Source of the DNA: Bacillus mycoides
Lineage (GTDB): Bacteria > Bacillota > Bacilli > Bacillales > Bacillaceae_G
Direction of reading: 5' to 3'
Assembly (NCBI RefSeq): GCF_001757995.1
Contig: NZ_LXLV01000023.1
Span: forward strand, 186,001 to 250,000
Length of the DNA stretch: 64,000 nt
The position numbers and the translations under genes were made by a program. The notes beneath the pieces were generated by a model. The model did no database searches. It was not told where the DNA came from and saw only the letters and a program-made list of their open reading frames with translations. Within the stretch, counting starts at the first letter, position 1; each line of letters begins with the position of its first letter. This document shows positions 43,416-52,580 of this stretch, piece by piece.

Positions 43416-44105
43416 ATGTCAACAATTTTAGTTTTAGAAGATGAAATACCAATCCGTAGCTTTATTGTCTTAAATTTGAAACGTGCCGGATTTTATGTAT
43501 TAGAAGCTAGTACTGGAGAAGAAGCGTTACAGATTTTAAGTGACCATACTGTTGATGTAGCGTTACTTGATGTTATGTTACCGGGGATCGATGGTTTTCA
43601 AGTTTGTAAAGCTATCCGGGAAGAAAATGAAAAAATGGGTATTATTATGTTAACCGCACGTGTACAAGATGAAGATAAAGTACAAGGGCTAGGAATTGGT
43701 GCAGATGATTATATCGCAAAGCCGTTTAGTCCAGTAGAATTAACTGCACGAATACAATCTTTATTAAGAAGAATAGAAGTACATGGAGAAAAAACGAATA
43801 CAATCACATCTGGTCCGTTTTCGTTAAATATCATAGAAGAAAGATTATATAAAGGTGGACAATTAGTTGATTTAACCCCTACAGAGTACATGATATTACA
43901 GTATTTAATGAATCAGGCTTCGAAGCCGGTTTCGCGTGATGAAATTTTAAATATGATTTGGGGAACCAATTACATAGGCGAGACGAAAGTCGTCGATGTA
44001 AATGTGAGACGGTTACGTCAAAAGATAGAATGTAATCCGTCAGAACCAGAGTTTATCCATACTGTGTGGGGAAAAGGATATGTGTGGAAGGAAACTATAA
44101 GATGA
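43416..44105 (+). CDS. OmpR-family response regulator
   Basis: The 229-residue protein has a receiver (ILVLEDEIPIRSFIVLNLKRAG, phospho-Asp in VALLDVMLPGIDG, Lys in DDYIAKPFSP) and a winged-helix DNA-binding domain (DEILNMIWGTNYIGETKVVDVNVRRLRQKI). ATG at 43416 follows GGGAGG, eight bases away; the frame extends back to a GTG at 43407. It is four-base-overlapped by the kinase gene. The genomic block around it is all cell-envelope genes. Confidence 0.93.
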   Translation: MSTILVLEDEIPIRSFIVLNLKRAGFYVLEASTGEEALQILSDHTVDVALLDVMLPGIDGFQVCKAIREENEKMGIIMLTARVQDEDKVQGLGIGADDYIAKPFSPVELTARIQSLLRRIEVHGEKTNTITSGPFSLNIIEERLYKGGQLVDLTPTEYMILQYLMNQASKPVSRDEILNMIWGTNYIGETKVVDVNVRRLRQKIECNPSEPEFIHTVWGKGYVWKETIR

Positions 44106-45463
44106 GACGGAAAGTGACTTTATATTTTATGACGGTCATTACACTAATGCTTGTATTATTTGAAGTAGCATTTTCAGTTTCTATTTATCGATATTATTAT
44201 AACGGCATTGTGCAATATGTTGAATCTCATGCAAAGACAAGTACACGTTTTTTCTCGGAATACAATTCACTATATTTTATTCGTTTGCAAGAATATAGCG
44301 GAGAAATAATTGAGAGTTTCCAATTAGAAGGAACTGAATTACAATTGATTGATCGGCACGGTACAATTATACAATCGTCAAGCGGGCAAAAGGTTGAAGG
44401 TAAAGTGAGTATTCCCTATTCTTTACTAGAGGGGGAAATGTATCACCAAGTTATTACTACGAAAGATAATGAAAAACAATTAGAAGTATTAAGTCCACTC
44501 GTACATCAAGGGCAAACTATCGGTGTTTTAAAATATACGACTGTTTTAACACATGTAAATGCAAAGATTATTGAAATTATTATGTTTACTATTTCAGTTG
44601 GAATTGTCATTTCAGGTATCGTATTCTTAATCAGTAGACGATTGGCGAATTCGTTTGTGAAACCTATCGAATCTATTATTCATGCTTCTTCGCAAATTGC
44701 GGAAGGTACATTAAAGGAGCAAATTAAAGAGGATTATCCTGGTGAATTAGGTGAGTTAGCGCATAGTTTAAATTATATGGCCGATAAAATAGAAAAGGCT
44801 GAGCAAATGAAAAATGAATTTATTGCCTCTATTTCTCATGAAATACGAACACCTTTAACAGGAATTAAAGGGTGGAGTGAGACATTAAAAACAGTAGATC
44901 ATTTAACAGATGAAGAAATAAAGCAAGGTATGGGAATTATTTCAGGTGAAACAGACCGATTGATTCATTTAGTAGAAGAGTTACTAGATTTTTCAAGATT
45001 GCAGTCAAATCATTTTAATTTATATAAACAAAAAGTGCAATTGTACGATATACTAGAAGAGACGATTTGGCAATTAACTCCTAAATCAGAAGAAAAACAG
45101 ATTCATCTAGTTGCTAATTTAGAACGAGTAGAACTAGTAGGAGATCGAAATAGACTAAAACAAGTTTTTCTAAATATTATTCATAATGCTATTAAATATT
45201 CAAATGAAAAAAGTACAGTTTATATTGAAGCGACCAAAAGTGAAGGACAAGCCGTGATTAAGGTGACAGATCAAGGTATTGGAATTGTTAAAGAGCATCT
45301 ACCATTTATAGAGCAGTCATTTTATCAGATTAATAACCATATTGAAGGCGCAGGCATTGGATTAGCTATTGTAAAAAAAATGGTGGAGCTTCATGGTGGT
45401 ACGCTTAGTATTACAAGTAGAGAAAGTGTAGGAACAACAATTTTGATAAAACTCCCACTATAA
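44102..45463 (+). CDS. Sensor histidine kinase
   Basis: The 453-residue kinase has a first transmembrane helix (about 5-30), an extracellular sensor domain (about 30-165), a second helix (about 165-187), a HAMP segment, the HisKA box SHEIRTPLTGIKGW and HATPase_c boxes INIIHNAIKYS, DQGIGI and GAGIGLAIVKK. It starts at ATG 44102, overlapping the response regulator stop, not at 44066. With the propeller-like lipoprotein in the operon it could form a three-component surface sensor. Confidence 0.93.
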   Translation: MRRKVTLYFMTVITLMLVLFEVAFSVSIYRYYYNGIVQYVESHAKTSTRFFSEYNSLYFIRLQEYSGEIIESFQLEGTELQLIDRHGTIIQSSSGQKVEGKVSIPYSLLEGEMYHQVITTKDNEKQLEVLSPLVHQGQTIGVLKYTTVLTHVNAKIIEIIMFTISVGIVISGIVFLISRRLANSFVKPIESIIHASSQIAEGTLKEQIKEDYPGELGELAHSLNYMADKIEKAEQMKNEFIASISHEIRTPLTGIKGWSETLKTVDHLTDEEIKQGMGIISGETDRLIHLVEELLDFSRLQSNHFNLYKQKVQLYDILEETIWQLTPKSEEKQIHLVANLERVELVGDRNRLKQVFLNIIHNAIKYSNEKSTVYIEATKSEGQAVIKVTDQGIGIVKEHLPFIEQSFYQINNHIEGAGIGLAIVKKMVELHGGTLSITSRESVGTTILIKLPL

Positions 45464-45560
45464 TTTATATAAAGTTTATATAGTGTAATAAAAATAAATA
45501 GATGTATAATTATATTGGGTGATTTATATATGAGATTAATAGGGAGAGGAATTCGATAGA

Positions 45561-46382
45561 ATGGAAAAGGCTTTTAAAATTAAACGAGTTGCAGTTGTTT
45601 TAATAGCGATTGCAATAGTAGCTATTGGGTATTTCATGTTTCAATCTATTACTTCACCAGCAAAAGCTGTTGCGAAACAAGAAAATGTAGTGCAGCTTGC
45701 AAGTGAACAATCGAAAGTTGAAATGAATAAAACGGCACCAAGTCGTTTTAACGGAAAGGAAAGAAAAGTTGCTTATCTTACATTTGATGATGGGCCAGGA
45801 AAATATACGGCTGAATTATTAAATATGTTAAAACAGCATGATGCGAAGGCGACATTCTTTTTAATCGGAGCGAATGTAAAAGCGTTTCCTGATTTAGTAA
45901 AACGTGAAAATGCAGAGGGTCATTATGTTGGAATGCATAGTATGACACACAATTTTGCAAAGTTATATAAAAATGGCGAATATGTTAATGAAATGAAAGA
46001 AGATCAAAGCTTAATCGCAAATATTATTGGAAAATCACCTCAATTAACACGTCCACCATACGGGTCGATGCCTGGTTTAAATGAAGGCCTTCGAAACAAA
46101 GTAGTAGAGGGTGGTCTTAAAGTATGGGACTGGACAATTGATTCTTTAGACTGGAAATACAATAAAGTACCAGTCGATGCAGCGGCAGCACAAATCGCTC
46201 AAAATGTATTAGCTGGTGCAACAAATCCTCAAGAAGTCATTTTAATGCATGATATTCATCCGCAATCAGTCGCAGCTGTGCCAGCAATATTAAAGGGTCT
46301 AAAAGAAAAGGGTTATGAGTTTGAAGCATATCATGAAGAGAATCACTTCCCAGTGAACTTCTGGCATGATAACCGTATGTAA
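45561..46382 (+). CDS. Polysaccharide deacetylase (BC1974/BA1977-like)
   Basis: The 273-residue enzyme is membrane anchored (helix about 9-28) with a NodB domain: TFDDGPG (74-80), HSMTH (His126, His130), RPPYG (164-168), DWTIDSLDW and LMHD. Zinc ligands Asp77, His126 and His130 are present. It follows the kinase by 97 bases, so separate promotion is possible. It shares one base with the next lipoprotein's open frame. It is likely to act on murein or its attached polymers; the cereus group uses such enzymes for lysozyme resistance and wall shape. Confidence 0.92.
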   Translation: MEKAFKIKRVAVVLIAIAIVAIGYFMFQSITSPAKAVAKQENVVQLASEQSKVEMNKTAPSRFNGKERKVAYLTFDDGPGKYTAELLNMLKQHDAKATFFLIGANVKAFPDLVKRENAEGHYVGMHSMTHNFAKLYKNGEYVNEMKEDQSLIANIIGKSPQLTRPPYGSMPGLNEGLRNKVVEGGLKVWDWTIDSLDWKYNKVPVDAAAAQIAQNVLAGATNPQEVILMHDIHPQSVAAVPAILKGLKEKGYEFEAYHEENHFPVNFWHDNRM

Positions 46383-46396
46383 TGGAGGAATTGAAG

Positions 46397-47053
46397 TTGA
46401 AATATGGAAAAGTAGCAGTAGTTGGAGCATTATCAGTAGGATTATTATCAGGTTGTTTTGGTGAAAAGCCAGAAGAAAATTTATTTACGGCTTTTGAAGT
46501 AGCAGCTACACAAGAAAAATCTTTAGCAGATGACACAAAAAAATTAGAGAAGTTAGAACAGCAAGGACAAGAACTTTATTCTCAAATTTTACAAGAAGGT
46601 AAAGAGCATAATGAAGCAGTTTCAAAGAAAATAGAGCAAGCTACTGCAAATGTAGACGAGCGTGAAAAAGTATTGAAAAATGAGAAGGAACAGTTAGAAA
46701 AAGCGCAGAAAGAAACGACATCTGTTCAAAGTAATATTGAAAAACTCGAAGATAAGAAATTACAAAAACAAGCAAAAACAGTAGAAGAATCGTATGAAAA
46801 TCGTTATGATGCCTTCCAAAAGATGAATGAGAATTACACGAAGGCGTTAGCGACTGAAAAAGAACTGTATGAAAAATTAAAAGTAAAAGAAACGAAGTTA
46901 AAAGAAATTGGTGAAAAAGTTAAAACTGTTAATGAGTTAAATGTGGAAGCGCAAAAGGCGAAAGAACAATTTAATAAACATACAAAAGAGTATAATGATA
47001 ATAAATTAGCATTTTATAAAGATGCACAAATTAAGATTAAAGAACAAAAATAA
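46397..47053 (+). CDS. ykyA: YkyA-family cell-wall-binding lipoprotein
   Basis: The 218-residue protein has a lipobox (LSVGLLSGC) followed by an acidic linker and a long coiled coil (about residues 30-215, rich in Lys/Glu/Gln). The start is the TTG at 46397, because GGAGG sits eight bases upstream; the in-frame ATG at 46382 precedes the ribosome site and overlaps the deacetylase stop. It belongs with the adjacent deacetylase as a probable dicistron acting at the wall. Confidence 0.85.
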   Translation: MKYGKVAVVGALSVGLLSGCFGEKPEENLFTAFEVAATQEKSLADDTKKLEKLEQQGQELYSQILQEGKEHNEAVSKKIEQATANVDEREKVLKNEKEQLEKAQKETTSVQSNIEKLEDKKLQKQAKTVEESYENRYDAFQKMNENYTKALATEKELYEKLKVKETKLKEIGEKVKTVNELNVEAQKAKEQFNKHTKEYNDNKLAFYKDAQIKIKEQK

Positions 47054-47088
47054 AGAAGTATCTTAATTATGATAAAAAAATCTATAGA

Positions 47089-47134
47089 AAAAGCCGAAAA
47101 AACATTATAATAAAAATGTTTTTTCGGCTTTTGT
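47089..47134 (+). terminator. Terminator after YkyA-like gene
   Basis: AAGCCGAAAAAACATT and AATGTTTTTTCGGCTT are perfect 16-bp arms around an AT loop. Confidence 0.9.
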
Positions 47135-47227
47135 CGTTTAATGAATAGAAAAGACTGGAATTGATATCATAAAAGAGTTATAGTGAAATATTCGAAGGGA
47201 AACATTGTAAAGTAAGGAGAATGAATT

Positions 47228-47908
47228 ATGTCATATGAATTTTTATTCAAATTAGGTTTAGCACTCTTTTTAGGATTATTCATCGGAATAGATAGGCAGC
47301 TAAAGAATAAACCGCTTGGTGTGAAAACAAGTATGGTTATTTCCGTAGCGAGTTGTTTAATTACAATGGTTTCAATTGAATCAGTGAATGTTTATTCTGT
47401 ACCGGGTCATACAAATATGGATCCAATGCGTCTTGCTGCCCAAATTGTAAGTGGTATCGGTTTTCTTGGAGCAGGGGTAATTTTACGAAGAAGTAATGAC
47501 GTTATTTCGGGATTAACGACAGCTTCTATGGTATGGGCGGCTTCAGCGTTAGGTATTGCAATTGGAGCAGGGTTTTATATACAAGCGACGGTTGCTATGA
47601 TTTTAATTATTTTAGCGATTAACGTACTTCCTCAAATTGTGAAAATTGCAGGTCCGTATTCATTAAGACAAAAGGATTTATCTATAAAAATTACTGTAAA
47701 AGAGCATCAAGAGTTAGATGGTATATTTAAGCAAATTAAAAATTTAAATATGCAAGTGAAGCGAGTGAAAATTAAAGATATTGATAATGGGACATTTCAG
47801 CAATTGGAGATGGTCATTTTAGCCCCAGAAGATTTATATACAACTGAGTTATATAGTTCACTAAAAGAGATCGATCGTGTTGTTTCAGTTGAAGTTGAAA
47901 GTAGATAA
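47228..47908 (+). CDS. MgtC/SapB family membrane protein
   Basis: The 226-residue protein has an N-terminal membrane domain of about five helices with the MgtC motifs LGLFIGIDRQLKNKPLGVKTSMVI and GIGFLGAGVILR, and a C-terminal soluble ACT-like domain (residues about 155-226). MgtC proteins modulate membrane potential, ATP synthase or magnesium homeostasis. It is monocistronic, with AAGGAG upstream of the ATG and a terminator behind. No magnesium riboswitch was seen. Confidence 0.9.
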   Translation: MSYEFLFKLGLALFLGLFIGIDRQLKNKPLGVKTSMVISVASCLITMVSIESVNVYSVPGHTNMDPMRLAAQIVSGIGFLGAGVILRRSNDVISGLTTASMVWAASALGIAIGAGFYIQATVAMILIILAINVLPQIVKIAGPYSLRQKDLSIKITVKEHQELDGIFKQIKNLNMQVKRVKIKDIDNGTFQQLEMVILAPEDLYTTELYSSLKEIDRVVSVEVESR

Positions 47909-47912
47909 TTGT

Positions 47913-47949
47913 AAAAAAAAGAGTGAAGTAAATTCACTCTTTTTTTTTA
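47913..47949 (+). terminator. Terminator after MgtC/SapB gene
   Basis: GAGTGAA and TTCACTC pair around GTAAA, with A-run 5' and at least nine T 3'. Confidence 0.85.
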
Positions 47950-48006
47950 TTTGGATTTTTAAGGAAATAAATTGGTATAATGATGAGTAAACAAGGGGGA
48001 GAAACG

Positions 48007-48546
48007 ATGGAAATACATATTAGAAGAGCGATAAAAGATGATATACCAGGTATAGCAAAGGTACACGCTGATAGCTGGAAAACAACGTATAAAGGGATAT
48101 TTGCTAACGAATTTTTAGATAATATAACATATGAACAAAGAGAGAAATTGTGGGAAAGCATTTTTCAAAAAGAAGGTAATCACCAATATAGATTTGTAGC
48201 AGAGACGTTAAATGGAGAAATAGTTGGATTCATCGATGGGGGAATCGAAAGAACCGGTACATATAATTGTGATGGAGAATTATATGCGATATACCTTTTA
48301 CAAACGTATCAAGGAATGAAAATAGGACAAAAGTTATTTCAAGCTTTATTATCGGAATGTATAAACAAGGATATGCAATCACTTTTAGTTTGGGTTGTTA
48401 CTAATAATCCTTCTAAAAAGTTTTATGAAAAATTTAATCCTGAAAAAATTGATACGAAATTTTTAGAGAGAGTACAGGTAGAAGAAACAGCGTATTGCTG
48501 GAGAGATTTAAATCTTTTATACAAACAATTGCAGGATTTAATATAA
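48007..48546 (+). CDS. GNAT-family N-acetyltransferase
   Basis: The 179-residue protein has the GNAT pattern: IRRAIKDDIPGIAKVHADSWKTTYKGI at the start, ELYAIYLLQTYQGMKIGQKLFQAL (acetyl-CoA binding A motif, G-x-x-I-G-x pattern) and VVTNNPSKKFYEKFN. ATG at 48007 with GGGGGAG at 7 bases is preferred over an extension to 47980. The substrate is not predictable. It is followed by a strong hairpin before the petrobactin promoter. Confidence 0.88.
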   Translation: MEIHIRRAIKDDIPGIAKVHADSWKTTYKGIFANEFLDNITYEQREKLWESIFQKEGNHQYRFVAETLNGEIVGFIDGGIERTGTYNCDGELYAIYLLQTYQGMKIGQKLFQALLSECINKDMQSLLVWVVTNNPSKKFYEKFNPEKIDTKFLERVQVEETAYCWRDLNLLYKQLQDLI

Positions 48547-48565
48547 AATAATAGTATTATGTAAA

Positions 48566-48610
48566 CAATTAAAAAAGGTATACCCTTAATAGGTATACCT
48601 TTTTTAATTG
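48566..48610 (+). terminator. Terminator after GNAT gene
   Basis: AATTAAAAAAGGTATACC pairs perfectly with the reverse arm ending AATT around a short loop, about an 18-bp stem with a T-run inside the 3' arm. Confidence 0.88.
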
Positions 48611-48758
48611 TTTTGGATCGATAATAATGAAAAATGTAGAAAATATTAAGTAATTATTTTGAAAGGAAGATATTTTTAATCATGTTTTTAACAAGATTAA
48701 AGATATGATAGAAAAAAAGAAAGATTTAGTCAGATAAAAAAATTCTGAAATATACTCT

Positions 48759-48818
48759 TGAATTGATAATAACAATCAATTAGAATCATAATTGATAACG
48801 ATATTCAATTATCAATTG
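48759..48818 (+). promoter_or_regulatory. Fur-controlled promoter of the petrobactin operon
   Basis: TTGAAT (48759-48764), 17 bases, TAGAAT (48782-48787). A Fur-like 7-1-7 site TGATAATAACAATCA (48765-48779) fills the spacer, and a second Fur-like TGATAACGATATTCA lies at 48794-48808, inside perfect arms AATTGATA/TATCAATT (48791-48818). Two overlapping boxes across the core promoter fit tight iron repression, as known for asb. Confidence 0.8.
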
Positions 48819-48862
48819 TAATATGAAATTCCGATAGCGTTAATATAAAGAGGAGGACCAGT

Positions 48863-50671
48863 ATGCAGCATGCGAAACAAATCGCGGAACATGCAACAAT
48901 ACAAAGCTTTTTAAATTGTTATTTAAGAGAAACAGGAAGTGGAGAATGGATTACGGAGGATAAAAGGATAGAGGATATTTTCTGCCATTCATTTCAAAGA
49001 GATACTATCCCCACTTATTTATGCTGTCGGTTGTCGGCACAAAACATTACTTTGTATGGAGAAGCTATATATAAATCACCAACAGATCGTCATTTGTTTG
49101 GAGAACAATTTTATTATCAAATTGGAGAAAGTAAGAATGTCATAAAAGCAGATTATGTTACTGTTATTACGTTTTTAATAAAAGAAATGTCTATGAACTA
49201 TGGAGAGGGTACAAATCCCGCCGAACTTATGGTTCGAGTTATTCAAAGTTGTCAAAATATTGAAGGTTTTTTGAAAGAGAGGATAGAAGAAACATCCGAA
49301 TTATATGGTTTTCATACATCCTTTATAGAGGCGGAGCAATCTTTATTATTTGGGCATTTAACTCATCCAACCCCAAAAAGTAGACAAGGTATATTGGAGT
49401 GGAAAAGTGCAATGTATTCTCCAGAATTAAAAGGAGAATGCCAGCTTCATTATTTTCGCGCACATAAAAGTATAGTAAGTGAAAAATCATTATTATTAGA
49501 TTCTACAACAACGATTATAAAAGAAGAATTAAGTAAAGATGAGATGGTAAGTAAGGAATTTATAGTGAAATACTGTAAGGAAGATGAATATTCATTAATT
49601 CCAATTCATCCGCTTCAGGCAGAATGGTTATTACATCAACCTTATGTACAAGAGTGGATAAATCAAGGAGTACTTGAGTATATCGGTCCCGTAGGTAAGC
49701 ATTATATGGCAACATCATCACTTAGGACGCTATATCATCCTCATTCGAAATATATGCTTAAGTTTTCATTTCCGGTGAAAGTAACAAATTCAATGCGCAT
49801 TAATAAGTTGAAGGAACTTGAGAGTGGCCTTGAAGGGAAGGAAATGTTAAATACGTCAATTGGTGAAGTACTAGAAAAGTATCCAGGTTTTGATTTTATT
49901 TGTGATCCAGCCTTTATTACATTAAATTATGGAACACAAGAATCTGGATTTGAAGTGATTATTCGAGAGAATCCTTTTTATAGTGAACATGCAAATGACG
50001 TTACTTTAATTGCTGGACTAGTTCAAGATGCTATACCGGGAGAACGTACTCGTTTATCGAATATTATTCATCACTTAGCAGATTTAGAAAATAGAAGCTG
50101 TGAGGAAGTAAGTTTAGAGTGGTTTAGGCGGTATATAAATATTTCTTTAAAGCCAATGGTATGGATGTATTTACAGTATGGAGTTGCATTAGAAGCTCAT
50201 CAGCAAAATAGTGTTGTTCAGCTAAAGGATGGTTATCCAGTAAAATATTATTTCCGTGATAATCAAGGGTTTTATTTCTGTAATTCAATGAAAGAGATGC
50301 TTAATAATGAGTTATCTGGTATTGGAGAACGTACTGGAAATTTATATGACGATTATATTGTAGATGAAAGGTTTCGTTACTATTTAATTTTTAATCATAT
50401 GTTTGGACTTATTAACGGTTTTGGTACAGCAGGATTAATTAAGGAGGAAATTCTTCTTTCTGAATTAAGGTCTGTACTTGAATCATTCCTTCCATATAAC
50501 CGTGAACCTTCTACATTTTTAAGAGAATTGTTGGAAGAGGATAAGTTGGCATGCAAAGCAAACTTGCTAACGAGATTTTTCGATGTTGATGAACTGACAA
50601 ATCCTTTAGAGCAAGCAATTTATGTACAAGTAGATAATCCACTCGTTAGAGAAGTGGCTGTTCGTTCATAA
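48863..50671 (+). CDS. asbA: Petrobactin synthetase AsbA (IucA/IucC-type NIS synthetase)
   Basis: The 602-residue enzyme is a NIS synthetase: IPIHPLQAEW (about 248-257), ATSSLRTLYHPHSKYMLKFSF (ATP-binding, about 285-305) and VALEAHQQNSVVQLKDGYPVKYYFRDNQG. AsbA adenylates citrate and joins it to spermidine, the first step of the petrobactin backbone. It opens a six-gene operon with AGGAGG upstream and an iron-regulated promoter. C-terminal FhuF-like region is present. The gene is full length without defects. Confidence 0.97.
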   Translation: MQHAKQIAEHATIQSFLNCYLRETGSGEWITEDKRIEDIFCHSFQRDTIPTYLCCRLSAQNITLYGEAIYKSPTDRHLFGEQFYYQIGESKNVIKADYVTVITFLIKEMSMNYGEGTNPAELMVRVIQSCQNIEGFLKERIEETSELYGFHTSFIEAEQSLLFGHLTHPTPKSRQGILEWKSAMYSPELKGECQLHYFRAHKSIVSEKSLLLDSTTTIIKEELSKDEMVSKEFIVKYCKEDEYSLIPIHPLQAEWLLHQPYVQEWINQGVLEYIGPVGKHYMATSSLRTLYHPHSKYMLKFSFPVKVTNSMRINKLKELESGLEGKEMLNTSIGEVLEKYPGFDFICDPAFITLNYGTQESGFEVIIRENPFYSEHANDVTLIAGLVQDAIPGERTRLSNIIHHLADLENRSCEEVSLEWFRRYINISLKPMVWMYLQYGVALEAHQQNSVVQLKDGYPVKYYFRDNQGFYFCNSMKEMLNNELSGIGERTGNLYDDYIVDERFRYYLIFNHMFGLINGFGTAGLIKEEILLSELRSVLESFLPYNREPSTFLRELLEEDKLACKANLLTRFFDVDELTNPLEQAIYVQVDNPLVREVAVRS

Positions 50672-50738
50672 GTGGTGCTAAAATTTCACGTAATACAAAT
50701 AATGGAATTCGATATTCCGTATTATAGCGGAGGGATTT

Positions 50739-52580
50739 ATGAAAGAAGAAGTTTATCACATAAAAATATTGAAGGCACTCCAATCAAAAGAGTACATTTC
50801 AGTAAGAAGAAGAGTATTCCGGCAATTAGTAGAATCGTTAATTTATGAAGAAATCATTACGCCGATTCGTATACAAAAGGGAGAGCAAATCCTTTTTATT
50901 ATACAAGGTCTTGATGAAAAGGATCAAAATGTAATGTACCAATGCTATGGACAAGAACGTATGACATTTGGGCGTATTTGTTTGCATGACTCATTAATAA
51001 TGAGAGTTCAAGATGAGGAAGAAGAAATACAATCAGTTTCACAATTTTTACAGGAGATTTTTCGAATTGTTCAAGTGGATCGAACGAAATTGGATTCTTT
51101 TATTCAAGAATTAGAACAAACAATCTTTAAAGATACGATTGCACAATATGAGAGAAGTAGTGAAGAAGACTATATTGTGAAGTCTTATGATGAGCTTGAA
51201 AGTCATTTGATAGATGGACATCCATATCATCCTAGCTATAAAGCACGCATTGGATTTCAATATCGTGACAATTTTCAATATGGATTTGAATTTATGCAAC
51301 CAATGAAAATTATATGGATTGCAGTTCATGAGAAATATACGACTATAGGATATGAAAGTGAAGAGGGGTATAACTGTACCTTTAAAGAAGAAATTGGTGA
51401 AAAGAAAATCGAAGAGTATATGGATCGTATTCGAAAAATGGACTGTGATTCGAAGAAGTATATGTTTATACCTGTTCATCCTTGGCAGTGGGAGAACTTT
51501 ATTATTCCGAATTATACTGACCATATACAGGATAAATATATTATTTATTTAGGGAAATCAGAAGATGATTATTGCGCGCAGCAGTCGATGCGGACATTAA
51601 GAAATGTTACGAATCCAACGAAACCATATGTAAAGTTATCGATGAATTTACTCAATACTTCAACTATCCGTACATTAAAACCACATTCGGTTGTGAGTGC
51701 ACCTGCTATATCGAATTGGTTAAAAGATATAGTAGATCATGATCTTTATTTAAGGGATGAATCGCGTTTAATTTTGTTAAATGAATTTTCGAGTGTTACG
51801 TACGATGCGAATAAAAAAGCTACATATGGCTCATTAGGATGTATTTGGCGCGAAAGCGTTCACAAATATTTAGATAAGAAAGAAGAGGCAATCCCATTTA
51901 ACGGTTTATATGCCAAGGGAAAAGATGGGACACCAATTATTGATTTGTGGTTAAAGAGATATGGAGTAGAAAGCTGGTTACAACTGCTTATTCAAAAAGC
52001 AATTGTCCCAGTTGTACACCTCGTTGTAGAGCATGGAGTCGCATTAGAATCACATGGACAAAACATGATTTTAGTTCATGAAGAGGGAATACCAGTCCGT
52101 ATTGCACTAAAAGATTTTCATGAAGGACTGGAGTTTTATCGTCCATTTTTGAAAGAACTCGAAAAATGTCCTGACTTTACTAAAATGCATAAAACATATG
52201 CGAATGGTCAAATGAATGATTTCTTTGAAATGGACCGTATTGAATGTTTACAAGAAATGGTTTTAGATGCGCTTTTCCTGTTTAATCTAGGTGAGCTGGC
52301 TTTCGTGCTGGCAGATGAGTATCAGTTGGAAGAGGAACAATTTTGGATCATTCTTGTTGAAGAAATAGAAAATCATTTTGAGAGATTTTCGCATTTGAAA
52401 GAACGTTTTGAAGCATTACAATTATATGCACCTACATTTCATGCAGAGCAATTAACGAAGCGTCGTTTATATATGGATGTGGAATCGCTTGTTCATGAAG
52501 TTTCAAATCCATTGTATAGAGCAAAGCAACTTATAATACAAAAATCAGTTGTTACAGGGGGAAATCATGCTAATCGTTAA
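50739..52580 (+). CDS. asbB: Petrobactin synthetase AsbB (NIS synthetase)
   Basis: The 613-residue paralogue of AsbA has the same modules: IPVHPWQWENFI, QQSMRTLRNVTNPTKPYVKLSMNLLNTSTIRTL and VALESHGQNMILVHEEGIPVRIALKDFHEG. It condenses a second spermidine or dihydroxybenzoyl-spermidine with the citryl intermediate. It begins with the ATG at 50739 after GCGGAGGG, 67 bases past asbA, and its 3' end overlaps asbC by 14 bases. Confidence 0.97.
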   Translation: MKEEVYHIKILKALQSKEYISVRRRVFRQLVESLIYEEIITPIRIQKGEQILFIIQGLDEKDQNVMYQCYGQERMTFGRICLHDSLIMRVQDEEEEIQSVSQFLQEIFRIVQVDRTKLDSFIQELEQTIFKDTIAQYERSSEEDYIVKSYDELESHLIDGHPYHPSYKARIGFQYRDNFQYGFEFMQPMKIIWIAVHEKYTTIGYESEEGYNCTFKEEIGEKKIEEYMDRIRKMDCDSKKYMFIPVHPWQWENFIIPNYTDHIQDKYIIYLGKSEDDYCAQQSMRTLRNVTNPTKPYVKLSMNLLNTSTIRTLKPHSVVSAPAISNWLKDIVDHDLYLRDESRLILLNEFSSVTYDANKKATYGSLGCIWRESVHKYLDKKEEAIPFNGLYAKGKDGTPIIDLWLKRYGVESWLQLLIQKAIVPVVHLVVEHGVALESHGQNMILVHEEGIPVRIALKDFHEGLEFYRPFLKELEKCPDFTKMHKTYANGQMNDFFEMDRIECLQEMVLDALFLFNLGELAFVLADEYQLEEEQFWIILVEEIENHFERFSHLKERFEALQLYAPTFHAEQLTKRRLYMDVESLVHEVSNPLYRAKQLIIQKSVVTGGNHANR

